Assembly (NCBI RefSeq): GCF_049701175.1
Contig: NZ_JBNATW010000001.1
Coordinates: 62,001 to 126,000 of the forward strand
Length of the DNA: 64,000 nucleotides
From: Thermovenabulum sp049701175
GTDB taxonomy: Bacteria; Bacillota; Thermosediminibacteria; Thermosediminibacterales; Thermosediminibacteraceae
Reading direction: 5' to 3'
Shown: positions 44,115 to 52,402 of the stretch, one piece after another
Numbering within the stretch: position 1 is the first letter of the stretch
Layout of the letters: each line of letters begins with the position of its first letter
Position numbers and translations under genes: made by a program
Notes under the pieces: generated by a model
What the model saw: the letters and a program-made list of their open reading frames with translations, nothing else
Database searches by the model: none
Told to the model about the DNA's origin: nothing

Positions 44115-44178
44115 ATTTTTCTCCTCCCAACCTTTTAAAAACTTCAATTTATTATCCTCAATCCCACCATTATAAGCC

Positions 44179-44214
44179 ATAGCCTCAAACCCATTTTTAC
44201 CGGTTTGAGGCTAT
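44179..44214. other. Intergenic 13-bp hairpin without U-tract
   Basis: ATAGCCTCAAACC (44179-44191) and GGTTTGAGGCTAT (44202-44214) form a perfect stem with a 10-base loop. It lies between the cupin-like gene and the decayed isomerase. No T-run follows on the minus strand. Confidence 0.8.
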
Positions 44215-44239
44215 AGTATTATCCTTTTTAAAATAATTT

Positions 44240-44869
44240 TTAAAATAGTATTTCTGTAGCCATAAATATACCTTTTGTCACGGTCTCGTACTGGTGCCAC
44301 GGATACTCGCAGTTTTCATCGTACATGGGGATGTGACTGGAACCCGGCGCCATATATTCCTCGCGATAAAGGGTATTCAGGTCCTGCTCGTAGTACTGCT
44401 GCATCTTTCCTATTCCGACGATTTGAGTGTGAACTTCCTTTATGGGAGGTCCTCCCCAATGTGTTCTGTGAAGCCCTACATTTAGCGGAACAGAGCCGGC
44501 AAAGCACATGTTTACCGCCAAATCTCCTATTTTTACCTTGGGAGAGCGCCAAAGCGCCACACCCTTATGCCTCTCCTCATGGGTTACATCGTAAGCAAGG
44601 GGCCATACTTTTTTAACCTCTTCAAAAAGGGCCTCCTCATCGGGATAATCCGCAAATTTTTCTATTATAAAGCATCGTTTAATTTGAAATATAGAAGTAT
44701 TTAATACCACGACGGATTGAAAGAATTTGAGGGGTCTATTGTTTATCAATATGGGTTCTTCGGATAAGTTTAATACAATACACTTTCCATTTACGAAATA
44801 TTCTTCCTCATCAACTATGTACTTAACGTAGAAAAAAGGTTTTGCAAAATCCAGCGATATAACGCTCAT
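44240..44869 (-). CDS. Unrecognised protein, possibly cupin-like
   Basis: A 209-residue soluble protein without a signal peptide. I do not recognise the family. The C-terminal third contains clustered histidines and aromatic residues (VGLHRTHWGG, MAPGSSHIPMYDEN, YPWHQYETVTKGIFMATEI). That region is reminiscent of a metal-binding cupin or sugar-acid-binding beta-barrel. The ATG at 44869 follows GGGGAGGAAA. It is 40 bp downstream of the racemase-like gene and is the last intact gene of the catabolic cluster, so it probably works on the same carbohydrate-like substrate (inference). Confidence 0.6.
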   Translation of the reverse strand: MSVISLDFAKPFFYVKYIVDEEEYFVNGKCIVLNLSEEPILINNRPLKFFQSVVVLNTSIFQIKRCFIIEKFADYPDEEALFEEVKKVWPLAYDVTHEERHKGVALWRSPKVKIGDLAVNMCFAGSVPLNVGLHRTHWGGPPIKEVHTQIVGIGKMQQYYEQDLNTLYREEYMAPGSSHIPMYDENCEYPWHQYETVTKGIFMATEILF

Positions 44870-44909
44870 ATTTTTTTCCTCCCCTTTTTTTAAAAATCCT
44901 CGGAAAAAG

Positions 44910-45581
44910 CTAATTTAAAAGCTCGGCAATATACTTAAAGGCGATCTCACCTGCAAAAAGCACCGGAACTTTAAAAGAGGCTTCCTTTATTTTTTCCTCC
45001 ATCATCGCAAAGGGAATCTGCCCCATTAAAATACAATCCACACCTTTTTCTTCCAATTTTTTCATATCTTCCAGCACTATCCTGTCATAGGTTTCGAATT
45101 CTCCCTTATTAAATAGCTCCAATGCCGAAGTATTTTCCGAAAATACGATCTTTACCTTTTTCCCCAAAACCGCAGCTCTCGATTCCAAGCCTTCCTTAAC
45201 ATAGGGTATAACGTAATCGGTAGTCACTTCCACTCCGATTTTATCGTAATTTTCCACGGCTTTTTGAAGCACAATAGAGTCCAGCTGTATTACCGGTATA
45301 TCCACTACCCTGCTTGCATACTCGGTTGCCCTTGGCATTAAGCTGCAGCAGGAAACTATTAAATTACAGCCCGCTCTTTGCAGTTCCAGTGCAAAATTTG
45401 CGTAACGCAAAAGGTTTATTTTGGGAGTGACTCCAATGGGAGACGAAAAGTTATCCCTTTTTACGAGCCCATTGTAAACATGAACGTAATCCGTCCCAGG
45501 CAAATATCTTTTCATAAAATTTTCTACCATTCCAATGGTTGCCGGCGTGGTGTGGATAAATCCTACCAATTTTGAAGACAT
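44910..45581 (-). CDS. Asp/Glu racemase-superfamily protein lacking the second catalytic Cys
   Basis: A 223-residue protein of the aspartate/glutamate/hydantoin racemase superfamily. The first active-site cysteine is in NLIVSCCSLMP. The second, normally in a GCT segment, is replaced in ILMGQIPFAMM, with no Cys. A two-base racemase mechanism is therefore unlikely. Maleate isomerase, decarboxylase (AMDase-like) or another isomerase chemistry with one Cys are alternatives known from the superfamily. It lies between a Gfo/Idh gene and the unrecognised cupin-like gene. Confidence 0.75.
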   Translation of the reverse strand: MSSKLVGFIHTTPATIGMVENFMKRYLPGTDYVHVYNGLVKRDNFSSPIGVTPKINLLRYANFALELQRAGCNLIVSCCSLMPRATEYASRVVDIPVIQLDSIVLQKAVENYDKIGVEVTTDYVIPYVKEGLESRAAVLGKKVKIVFSENTSALELFNKGEFETYDRIVLEDMKKLEEKGVDCILMGQIPFAMMEEKIKEASFKVPVLFAGEIAFKYIAELLN

Positions 45582-45621
45582 ATAATATCATCCCTTCTTT
45601 ATTAAAAAGGATATTTATAAT

Positions 45622-46701
45622 TTATACCGTAATCCATCTTTTTTCTTTTGCCGATTTTGCCAATTTATCCAGTACATTCTGTATATACGCTCCGTCTTCT
45701 AAAGAAGGTGCTGCTGTTTGATTTTCCCCAATAGCTTTGAGAAAACTATATATGCTGTGCAGGTGTCCCCCCAGCCATCCCGGAGAATGCCTTGGGGATG
45801 GGAAGCACCTTTCGGGGTACCTGTTGAAGCATTCTATCTTCTTGTATCCCCTATCCCCTCCGTAGGGCCCGGGTCTATCATTCGCATCGTAAAACAATAG
45901 CCAATCGAGGTTTTCTATGTCGAACTTCAATGCTCCTTTTTCACAGTAAATTTCCACGATGTATTCGTTATTCGCACCGTATGCTATCTTGCTCGCTTCT
46001 ATAACACCTTCGGCCCCATTCTTCATCTTCACTATGGCGAAAAACGCATCTTCCGCCGATTTTTGAGTATTTTCATTCAGGTACTTAACATCCGCAAACA
46101 AACTGTCAAAATCCCCCATCAGATAACGCGCCATATCGGTAAGGTGGCATCCCAAATCTATTATCGCTCCCGTAGCAAGGGCATTGGGGCTCGCCGTTCC
46201 TTCCAATCGGTTCATGGTGTAATACCTTATATGAAAACCAATGGGGTTACCTATTCTTCCGCTGTCTATAATCTCTTTTGCCCTAATGGCACAGGGATAA
46301 AACCGGGAATGGAAACCTATCCTATTTACCACATTCTTCCCCTTTAAAGCCTCCAAAATTTCCATAGCATCTTCATATTTATCCGTAAGGGGCTTTTCAC
46401 AGTATACGTGGATGTTTCTCTTCAAAGCTTCCAGAATAACTTCCTTGTGAGTATCGTTAGGACTGCATACGTGAACGATATCCAAATCATTTTCAAAAAA
46501 TTCTTTTACATCCGTGGTCCAGGTTTCAAAGCCGAAATCCTCTGCGGCTTTTTGGGCAGCCTCTTTCGGCAACGTGCATACCGCCTTTAGCTTAACATCA
46601 ATAGGGAGCCGACCGTAAAAAAAGGGTATGGCTTTATAGGCATAGGTATGAGCTTTACCCATGAATCCGAATCCCACTATCCCCACGTTATACGTCTTCA
46701 T
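45622..46701 (-). CDS. Gfo/Idh/MocA family oxidoreductase (first of two)
   Basis: A 359-residue NAD(P)-dependent dehydrogenase. The N-terminal Rossmann motif is VGIVGFGFMGKAHTYAY, the EKP motif is VYCEKPLTD and the catalytic-site motif is IDLGCHLTDMARYLMGD. Family members oxidise or isomerise sugars, inositols and sugar acids. It lies 33 bp downstream of a second Gfo/Idh gene; the pair may catalyse successive oxidations or form a heteromer. Confidence 0.92.
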   Translation of the reverse strand: MKTYNVGIVGFGFMGKAHTYAYKAIPFFYGRLPIDVKLKAVCTLPKEAAQKAAEDFGFETWTTDVKEFFENDLDIVHVCSPNDTHKEVILEALKRNIHVYCEKPLTDKYEDAMEILEALKGKNVVNRIGFHSRFYPCAIRAKEIIDSGRIGNPIGFHIRYYTMNRLEGTASPNALATGAIIDLGCHLTDMARYLMGDFDSLFADVKYLNENTQKSAEDAFFAIVKMKNGAEGVIEASKIAYGANNEYIVEIYCEKGALKFDIENLDWLLFYDANDRPGPYGGDRGYKKIECFNRYPERCFPSPRHSPGWLGGHLHSIYSFLKAIGENQTAAPSLEDGAYIQNVLDKLAKSAKEKRWITV

Positions 46702-46734
46702 TTTGTTTTCACTCTCCTTATGTTCGGAATTTAT

Positions 46735-47925
46735 TTATAGTTCGATGACCCTGCCCTCTTCGGCGGACCAATACGCGGCATATATTACCTTTATGGTTTC
46801 GTATGCCAGATTAAAATCGGACATGGGCTTTCTGTTATATTTTACGCATTCTAAGAAATCCTGCAGTTCTCCCGTGTAACCCCTCAAAATCTCATCGGTT
46901 ATAAATACGTGCTGCCATCCTATGTAAGTAGGTAGCATTTCCGCTAAGTTTACATCTTCAAGCCCCTTATCGTCGAGAAAATAAGTATCCATATTGCCCG
47001 GTGGTGTTATCCTGCAAATCAGCGAGGAATCGTTGGTATATACCTCTACGTAATTAACGGTGCCGCCCAATACAGTGTCGGACGCTATTACGAGGGCTTT
47101 AGTTCCATCGGAAAAGGTCAGCGTAAGGGTGGCTACATCCTCCACATCGTAAGGATTTGCTCTAATGTAGGATATATCGGATTTGTCAATGGCTTTTGTA
47201 GCCGTTCCTACATCGCAGCAAACCTTCTTAACCTTAATCTCCTCGCCCCTCGCTTTCGCCTCGCGCTGCTTTAACCACAGTATTCCTGAAAGGGGATGGC
47301 ATCCCGTCCTGATAAGAGGACCTCCCCCAATTTTATCCCAGTATCCGGCAACCGGGGAACTTGAACCGCTTAAACTTTCCTCTCCCTTCATAAAAAGAAT
47401 CTTGCTCTTTTTCTTTTCTATTAATTCGGCGGCTTTCTGGACGGTGGGAGCGTATACGTAATTTTCCGCATACATAAATAACCTATCGCTACCCTCTACC
47501 ACTTTTTTCAGGTCTTCGATTTCTTCCAATACATATTCGAACATTACCTTTTTGGGAACCATTTTACCGATGGGTTGTGGGTCTCCTTCCCTGCCGAAAT
47601 ATCCCGTCAGTGGCTTTTCGCATATTACATGCTTGCCAGCCTGTAAAGCCTCACGTGTAATTTGCGGATGTAAAAAGGGTGGGGTACAGATATCCACTAT
47701 ATCTATTTCTTCATCCTCCAGGATTTCGCGATAATCCTTACAGGTTCTTTCAATCCCGTAAGTTTGAGCGTATTTTTTTGCTTTTTCTTCATCTATATCC
47801 GAAAGAGTCTTTAACCTTATAGGTATACCGCTGACTTTTTTATAACCGTTGCAGTGCAATTGACAGGCATAACCGCTTCCGACTATCCCTATGGTAATGG
47901 GTTTATCCGAAAATTCATTTCTCAT
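46735..47925 (-). CDS. Gfo/Idh/MocA family oxidoreductase (second of two)
   Basis: A 396-residue NAD(P)-dependent oxidoreductase with Rossmann motif IGIVGSGYACQLHCNGY, EKP motif HVICEKPLTGYFG and a GGGPLIRTGCHPLSGIL segment in place of the usual D-x-G-x-H. It is longer than its neighbour, with an insertion around the EKP motif (GREGDPQPIGKMVP). It is the upstream member of the tandem pair. The upstream 173-bp gap is AT-rich and contains a GC-rich hairpin-like stretch near 48038-48066. Confidence 0.9.
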   Translation of the reverse strand: MRNEFSDKPITIGIVGSGYACQLHCNGYKKVSGIPIRLKTLSDIDEEKAKKYAQTYGIERTCKDYREILEDEEIDIVDICTPPFLHPQITREALQAGKHVICEKPLTGYFGREGDPQPIGKMVPKKVMFEYVLEEIEDLKKVVEGSDRLFMYAENYVYAPTVQKAAELIEKKKSKILFMKGEESLSGSSSPVAGYWDKIGGGPLIRTGCHPLSGILWLKQREAKARGEEIKVKKVCCDVGTATKAIDKSDISYIRANPYDVEDVATLTLTFSDGTKALVIASDTVLGGTVNYVEVYTNDSSLICRITPPGNMDTYFLDDKGLEDVNLAEMLPTYIGWQHVFITDEILRGYTGELQDFLECVKYNRKPMSDFNLAYETIKVIYAAYWSAEEGRVIEL

Positions 47926-48037
47926 AATTTTTCACCCTTTTTTCGTAAAATTATATATTTTATCTTAGTTTTTGTTGTATTGTATATTTATAATAAACTT
48001 AATTATCTGATTTTATAGATGACTATATACCCCAAGA

Positions 48038-48066
48038 TGGGGAGGGTGGCTTTACCCCCCCCTTCT
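48038..48066. other. GC-rich hairpin-like stretch in the intergenic gap
   Basis: GGGGAGGGT followed by a short spacer and ACCCCCCCC (48038-48062) can fold. On the minus strand it lies between the isomerase gene and the Gfo/Idh pair and is not followed by a T-run. The remaining gap is AT-rich and promoter-like. Confidence 0.4.
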
Positions 48067-48098
48067 AATCTTAAAAAATTTTATATTAACCTAATTTG

Positions 48099-48902
48099 TT
48101 AACTCCTGTATGGCTCTATTCCAAAGTGTCTAAAAAATTCAATCCCCTTTTTGATATCTTCTTTAAAATCTGTAAACACGCTTGCTTCAATGGATATTAT
48201 CTCCTTATAGCATATTTTCTTTAAGACGTTTATAAAAGGAGTATAATCGTATCCATCATCCAGGCTGGGAACGAACCTTTCAGGAAAATTCGAAAGAGGA
48301 TTGTCCACATGGATGTGTTTTACGTATTTCTCGTAGGCCGCAATATCCTCCACATCCCTATTCATAGCGGGAAGATACCTTAAATCGCACATAGTTTTTA
48401 AATTGTACCTTCCGAATTCCTCAATGAATTTTACCGCTTCGGGGATGGTATTTACGAAATTCGACAGGCTTTTCCCGAGGGGCTCCAGCAATACGGTGAT
48501 ATTGTATTCCGCGGTGATATCGCATAAGATGTTTAAAAAGGTCAATAGTTTTTCATATGCTCCCTTTACATCGCCTTCGGTCGGCAGGCTTCGGGCTTTT
48601 CCGTTGCCAAAAACGTAATAGCGGGCACCCATCTCAGCGGTTCTATACGCACCCTTTTTCAAATACTCGGTCCAATAATTCAAATCAAAGTCGGGGGAAG
48701 TAATCGATACGGTCAAAGGAACGGGATTATCGTATACCTCGCACGTGATTCCAGAGTCCCTTACCTTTTTTAAGGCCGCCTTATACTCATCCTCGCTTAA
48801 TTCCATAATTTCTTTTATATGCAATTCCGCACAATCGTAACCAGCTCGAGCAATATCGTCGATGTCTTTAATATAGCCGAAGCAGGACAACCTCATTTTC
48901 AT
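48099..48902 (-). CDS. Sugar phosphate isomerase/epimerase (xylose isomerase-like TIM barrel)
   Basis: A 267-residue AP-endonuclease-2-type TIM barrel. Metal-binding positions are suggested by TVLLEPLGKS, LKTMCDLRY, VKHIHVDNP and IISIEAS. These enzymes interconvert keto and aldo sugars or epimerise sugar derivatives. It follows the MDR dehydrogenase by 45 bp. It is the intact paralogue of the decayed gene at 43442-44114. Confidence 0.87.
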   Translation of the reverse strand: MKMRLSCFGYIKDIDDIARAGYDCAELHIKEIMELSEDEYKAALKKVRDSGITCEVYDNPVPLTVSITSPDFDLNYWTEYLKKGAYRTAEMGARYYVFGNGKARSLPTEGDVKGAYEKLLTFLNILCDITAEYNITVLLEPLGKSLSNFVNTIPEAVKFIEEFGRYNLKTMCDLRYLPAMNRDVEDIAAYEKYVKHIHVDNPLSNFPERFVPSLDDGYDYTPFINVLKKICYKEIISIEASVFTDFKEDIKKGIEFFRHFGIEPYRS

Positions 48903-48947
48903 TTTTTATTTCCCCCTCACGGAATAATTCTTTTCTTCGATTTTATT

Positions 48948-49994
48948 TTAATCAGTTTTTATTAACACCTTTATGTCCTTACTATTTTCCGAGGCAAGCC
49001 TCCGGAATACGTCGGGAACCTCCGAAAGGGAATGCACAGAAGTGATTATATCGCCAACATTCAATTTTTTATTTATTAGATAATCCATGACTTCATGCAT
49101 TTCATTCGTAAACATATAGCTTCCGTATACGGTTAGCTTTCGTCCCACTATGTCGATGGGATTTATTTCTACCACCTTTCTTATCATGGCTACCAGAACG
49201 ATACTTCCGCCGTTCCTGACAAGTTTGATTGAATCATTTATAACATTGGGAGCTCCTGCCGTAACTATTATTCTGTCAAAGCCAACATTATCTGTTAATT
49301 CAAGGGCTTTTTCTACGGGCTCATTCTTTACGTTCAAAACGTAATCCGCTCCGCATTTCATTGCCGCTTCCAGTCTAAAATCCACTATATCCGTTACGGC
49401 AACTTTTCCCGACCCGAATATTTTTAAAAACTGGGTAATCATTAAACCTATAGGCCCTGAACCTATAACGAGAACATTCTCTCCTTTTTCAAAGTTTCCT
49501 TCCTTAGCAGCACAGTAGCATACTGCCAGGGGTTCTAATAGGGCGCCCTCTTCAAAGGTGACTCCTTCTTTAAGGGGAACGAGTGAAAATTCCGGCACGC
49601 AGACGTACTCAGCAAAACCACCATCGCATCTTTTCTTTTCTATCCCTAAGGTTCTCCCTACGCTCCTTCTGTAATTGCATAAATTTATCAATCCTTTTTT
49701 ACAGTAATAGCATTTTCCGCAATAAAGAATTGGATTTACGCTTACCCGTTGCCCTATCCTTTCCTTAGAAACACCGGGCCCTACCTCCACCACTTCTCCC
49801 GAAAACTCATGTCCGAATATTAGAGGCGGTCTCGCCCTGTCGGACCCGATTTTATACTCCTCGATATCCGAACCGCAAATGGAAGCAAATCTTACCTTTA
49901 TGCATACCTCCCCTTCCTTAGGTACGGGTTTTTCCACCTCTTCGTATCTCATATCCATGGGGCCGTGAAACACAACCGCTTTCATCCTATCCAT
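48948..49994 (-). CDS. Zinc-dependent MDR dehydrogenase (sorbitol/threonine dehydrogenase-like), first
   Basis: A 348-residue medium-chain alcohol dehydrogenase. The start is the ATG at 49994 after GAGGTG. The catalytic zinc ligands are seen in CGSDIEEYK and GHEFSGEVVEVGPG. The structural zinc site is CGKCYYCKKGLINLC, and the NAD motif is VIGSGPIGLM. It probably oxidises a secondary hydroxyl of a polyol or sugar acid. It is a paralogue of the dehydrogenase at 51220-52251, with the creatininase-family gene between them. Confidence 0.93.
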   Translation of the reverse strand: MDRMKAVVFHGPMDMRYEEVEKPVPKEGEVCIKVRFASICGSDIEEYKIGSDRARPPLIFGHEFSGEVVEVGPGVSKERIGQRVSVNPILYCGKCYYCKKGLINLCNYRRSVGRTLGIEKKRCDGGFAEYVCVPEFSLVPLKEGVTFEEGALLEPLAVCYCAAKEGNFEKGENVLVIGSGPIGLMITQFLKIFGSGKVAVTDIVDFRLEAAMKCGADYVLNVKNEPVEKALELTDNVGFDRIIVTAGAPNVINDSIKLVRNGGSIVLVAMIRKVVEINPIDIVGRKLTVYGSYMFTNEMHEVMDYLINKKLNVGDIITSVHSLSEVPDVFRRLASENSKDIKVLIKTD

Positions 49995-50021
49995 TCCCTT
50001 CACCTCATTTCTCTTTTCATT

Positions 50022-50060
50022 TTTTAGAGAGTGGGGTAAGCTCACCCACACTCTCTAAAA
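50022..50060. other. Intergenic 12-bp hairpin without U-tract
   Basis: TTTTAGAGAGTG (50022-50033) pairs with CACTCTCTAAAA (50049-50060), extended by GGGT/ACCC inside. It lies between the creatininase-family and MDR genes. On the minus strand A, not T, follows the stem. Confidence 0.8.
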
Positions 50061-50079
50061 TAAATACAAGCTTTCATTT

Positions 50080-51042
50080 TTATGACGGCCATGCAATTGT
50101 GTAGAGGTGCTTTCCGCCCTTCGTGGGACCCTTTAAAAGGGCTTCGATTTCATCTGGATCCCTTTGAGAAATTAATTTAGCATCGGGAAGTTTTCCAGGT
50201 GGAAATACTGATAAAATGTCGTTGTGAAGTTTCAGCAAATAATCGCATGCCCTTTCAATACAGGCTTTTGCCTTATTGGGATCGGCCTTCGTAGCCTTAC
50301 CCAGGACTCCTTCGGGAGCAGTCACGCATTCTATTCCCACGTTTCCCACCTGGCAGTGGCCGGGTATGGGATATCCGTAAATGTCTCCTCCCCTGTCCAC
50401 GTGTCCCGGCGGGAGATAACCTTTAATCGTCGTATCTTCAGCATTTTCCATATCGCAGAATTCTGGGAAAAGAGCAAGTGAAATGGATGTTTCCGCCTCA
50501 TCAGCATGCTGAAAGGGAGTATCAAAAGGCCCTCCGTGTTCCTTATCCATTAGTGTCTGTCCCATAACTCTTGGTAAATCTACAAATAATATCAGGGCAG
50601 GTACCTGATACTTTTTAGCCCATTCCTGAATTGCAGAAGGTATGATGTATTCCTGTCCGTGCATACTAATAAAAATTTGTTTCCTGAATCCGGTGTTCCA
50701 GTAACCCGAAATTATCGCTCTTATCATGGCAGCAAAAACATCATCGGGTAGTGGTACAGTCCCGGGTTGACCTATATGGTGGAAGGGATGGGAACCATAC
50801 CATAATGGCGAAGCAATGGTGCATCCCGCCTTGGCGGCTACCATTTCGGCAATTCTCGTCACTATAAATGTATCTTCACCCATTGGACCTGCATTCCCGT
50901 GATTTTCTGTGGAACCAACAGGTATTATTATAATATCGTTGACCTTTAGCCTTTCCTCCACATCTTTTTTAGTCATGGTGTGATAGTACATTTTATTTGG
51001 TTTTTCAATACATCCTTCATTTGGAAATTTCCATTCTCCCAT
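50080..51042 (-). CDS. Creatininase-family hydrolase
   Basis: A 320-residue protein of the creatininase / Fe(II)-dependent formamide hydrolase family. Metal-binding motifs are PVGSTENHGNAGPMGED (E-x-H and D) and HADEAETS (Glu). The usual NGHGGN motif reads SMHGQE, which keeps the His but changes its surroundings. The family cleaves cyclic or linear amides in cytosol and also includes MftE-type peptidases. The context points to an amide or lactam form of a sugar-like substrate (inference). GGGAGG precedes the ATG. Confidence 0.88.
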   Translation of the reverse strand: MGEWKFPNEGCIEKPNKMYYHTMTKKDVEERLKVNDIIIIPVGSTENHGNAGPMGEDTFIVTRIAEMVAAKAGCTIASPLWYGSHPFHHIGQPGTVPLPDDVFAAMIRAIISGYWNTGFRKQIFISMHGQEYIIPSAIQEWAKKYQVPALILFVDLPRVMGQTLMDKEHGGPFDTPFQHADEAETSISLALFPEFCDMENAEDTTIKGYLPPGHVDRGGDIYGYPIPGHCQVGNVGIECVTAPEGVLGKATKADPNKAKACIERACDYLLKLHNDILSVFPPGKLPDAKLISQRDPDEIEALLKGPTKGGKHLYTIAWPS

Positions 51043-51219
51043 TATTAACTTCCTCCCTTGATATTTTGTTTTTTTATATAAAAAGCTGTGATTATTTTTT
51101 TCCCTGCCGCTTAATGCATTTTTTCATTCTTTTAAATTTCTAATTAGAACCAATCATCCAATTTCAAATGAACTTTTAAAAATACTATTGATGTTTTATT
51201 GATATATCACTAATAAAAA
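51043..51219 (-). promoter_or_regulatory. Intergenic region with GntR-type operator TGATATATCA
   Basis: TTGATATATCAC (51199-51210, core 51200-51209) lies 11 bp past the upstream gene's stop and about 160 bp before the creatininase-family start. The same core occurs upstream of the GntR gene and of the MoaD gene. A promoter for the downstream half of the cluster is likely here; I could not fix its -35/-10. Confidence 0.6.
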
Positions 51220-52251
51220 TCAATCATTATAAAGTATTACTTTTATATCCTTCGATTTTCTCGAAGCGAGCTCTTCGAATATCCTCGGGCCCTCGCTCAT
51301 AGGATAAATACCGGTAATTATCTGTTCCACATTCATCTTTCCCGTCTTAATCATTTCAAGGCCTTCTCTCATTTCGGTGGTATACATATAACTGCAGTAG
51401 AAAGTAATCTCTTTGCATACGGCGTGTTTGTAATCAAAGTTTACCTTTGCGGCGCCGAGTCCTATCCATACCACCTTCCCACCGTTCCTTACAATCTCCA
51501 CACCGCCGTTTACGGTTTCCTCTGCCCCCACCGCATCGAATACCACATCTACCCCTACACCATCGGTGATTTTCCTGGTAAATCCCATCACATCATCTTT
51601 CGAATTGATTACCTCTGTGGCTCCGCATTTTTTAGCCATTTCCAACCGGTCTTCCATAATATCAATAGCGATTATCCTTTCAGCACCGAAAAATTTCGCG
51701 CACTGCATTGTAAGAAGTCCGATGGGGCCCGCGCCGTAAACCGCAACTATCTTACCCTTTAAGTCCCCCGCATGTTTGGTTGCCCTAAGGGAAATTGCCA
51801 GGGGCTCGGTAAGTGCAGCTGCATTGAATGATACGTTGTCGGGAAGCAGCATTATTTTTTCAGCAGGTACCACAACGAAATCTGCCATGGCACCGTTATA
51901 GGAACCTGCTTTCATAGTTGTTCCTATTATCTTCCTGTTATCGCAAACATTGCTGAATCCTGCTTTGCAGTCCGCACAGTAACCGCAGTAAAGATTTGTT
52001 TCCACGATTACCCTATCGCCCACTTTAAGCCCCTTTACATTTTCCCCTAACTTGGCTATTTCCCCGGAAAATTCATGCCCCATTATGAGTGGAGGGACAC
52101 GCATCGCGGATTCACCCTTATATCCCGTAAGGTCCGAACCACATATGGATACTGCTTTTACCTTTATCAAAACCTCATCAGCTTTAGGTTCAGGGGTTTC
52201 CACTTCCATGTATTTTAGGTCCCTGGGCCCTAAATAAACCAAGGCTTTCAT
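51220..52251 (-). CDS. Zinc-dependent MDR dehydrogenase (sorbitol/threonine dehydrogenase-like), second
   Basis: A 343-residue medium-chain dehydrogenase; the start is the ATG at 52251 after GGTGGGGAG. Zinc-binding CGSDLTGYKG and GHEFSGEIAKLG, structural site CGYCADCKAGFSNVC and NAD motif AVYGAGPIGLL are all intact. It is paralogous to the dehydrogenase at 48948-49994 and probably acts at a different step of the same pathway. It is downstream of the TRAP transporter genes. Confidence 0.93.
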   Translation of the reverse strand: MKALVYLGPRDLKYMEVETPEPKADEVLIKVKAVSICGSDLTGYKGESAMRVPPLIMGHEFSGEIAKLGENVKGLKVGDRVIVETNLYCGYCADCKAGFSNVCDNRKIIGTTMKAGSYNGAMADFVVVPAEKIMLLPDNVSFNAAALTEPLAISLRATKHAGDLKGKIVAVYGAGPIGLLTMQCAKFFGAERIIAIDIMEDRLEMAKKCGATEVINSKDDVMGFTRKITDGVGVDVVFDAVGAEETVNGGVEIVRNGGKVVWIGLGAAKVNFDYKHAVCKEITFYCSYMYTTEMREGLEMIKTGKMNVEQIITGIYPMSEGPRIFEELASRKSKDIKVILYND

Positions 52252-52344
52252 AATTTTCTCCCCACCTCTTTTTAATATCACCTCAGATTAAAATGTGCCG
52301 GATTTTATGGCCGTTACATTATTTTTTTTGATATTCTTTTTAAC

Positions 52345-52382
52345 GGGCTTGATCCCCTTTTATTTCATGAGGAATCAAGCCC
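52345..52382. other. Hairpin after dctP without U-tract
   Basis: GGGCTTGAT (52345-52353) and ATCAAGCCC (52374-52382) with inner CC/GG pairs follow the binding-protein gene by 20 bp. On the minus strand the stem is followed by GTTAAAAAG. Such a hairpin could stabilise the upstream TRAP mRNA. Confidence 0.78.
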
Positions 52383-52402
52383 AATTATTTTTTATAAATT
52401 AA

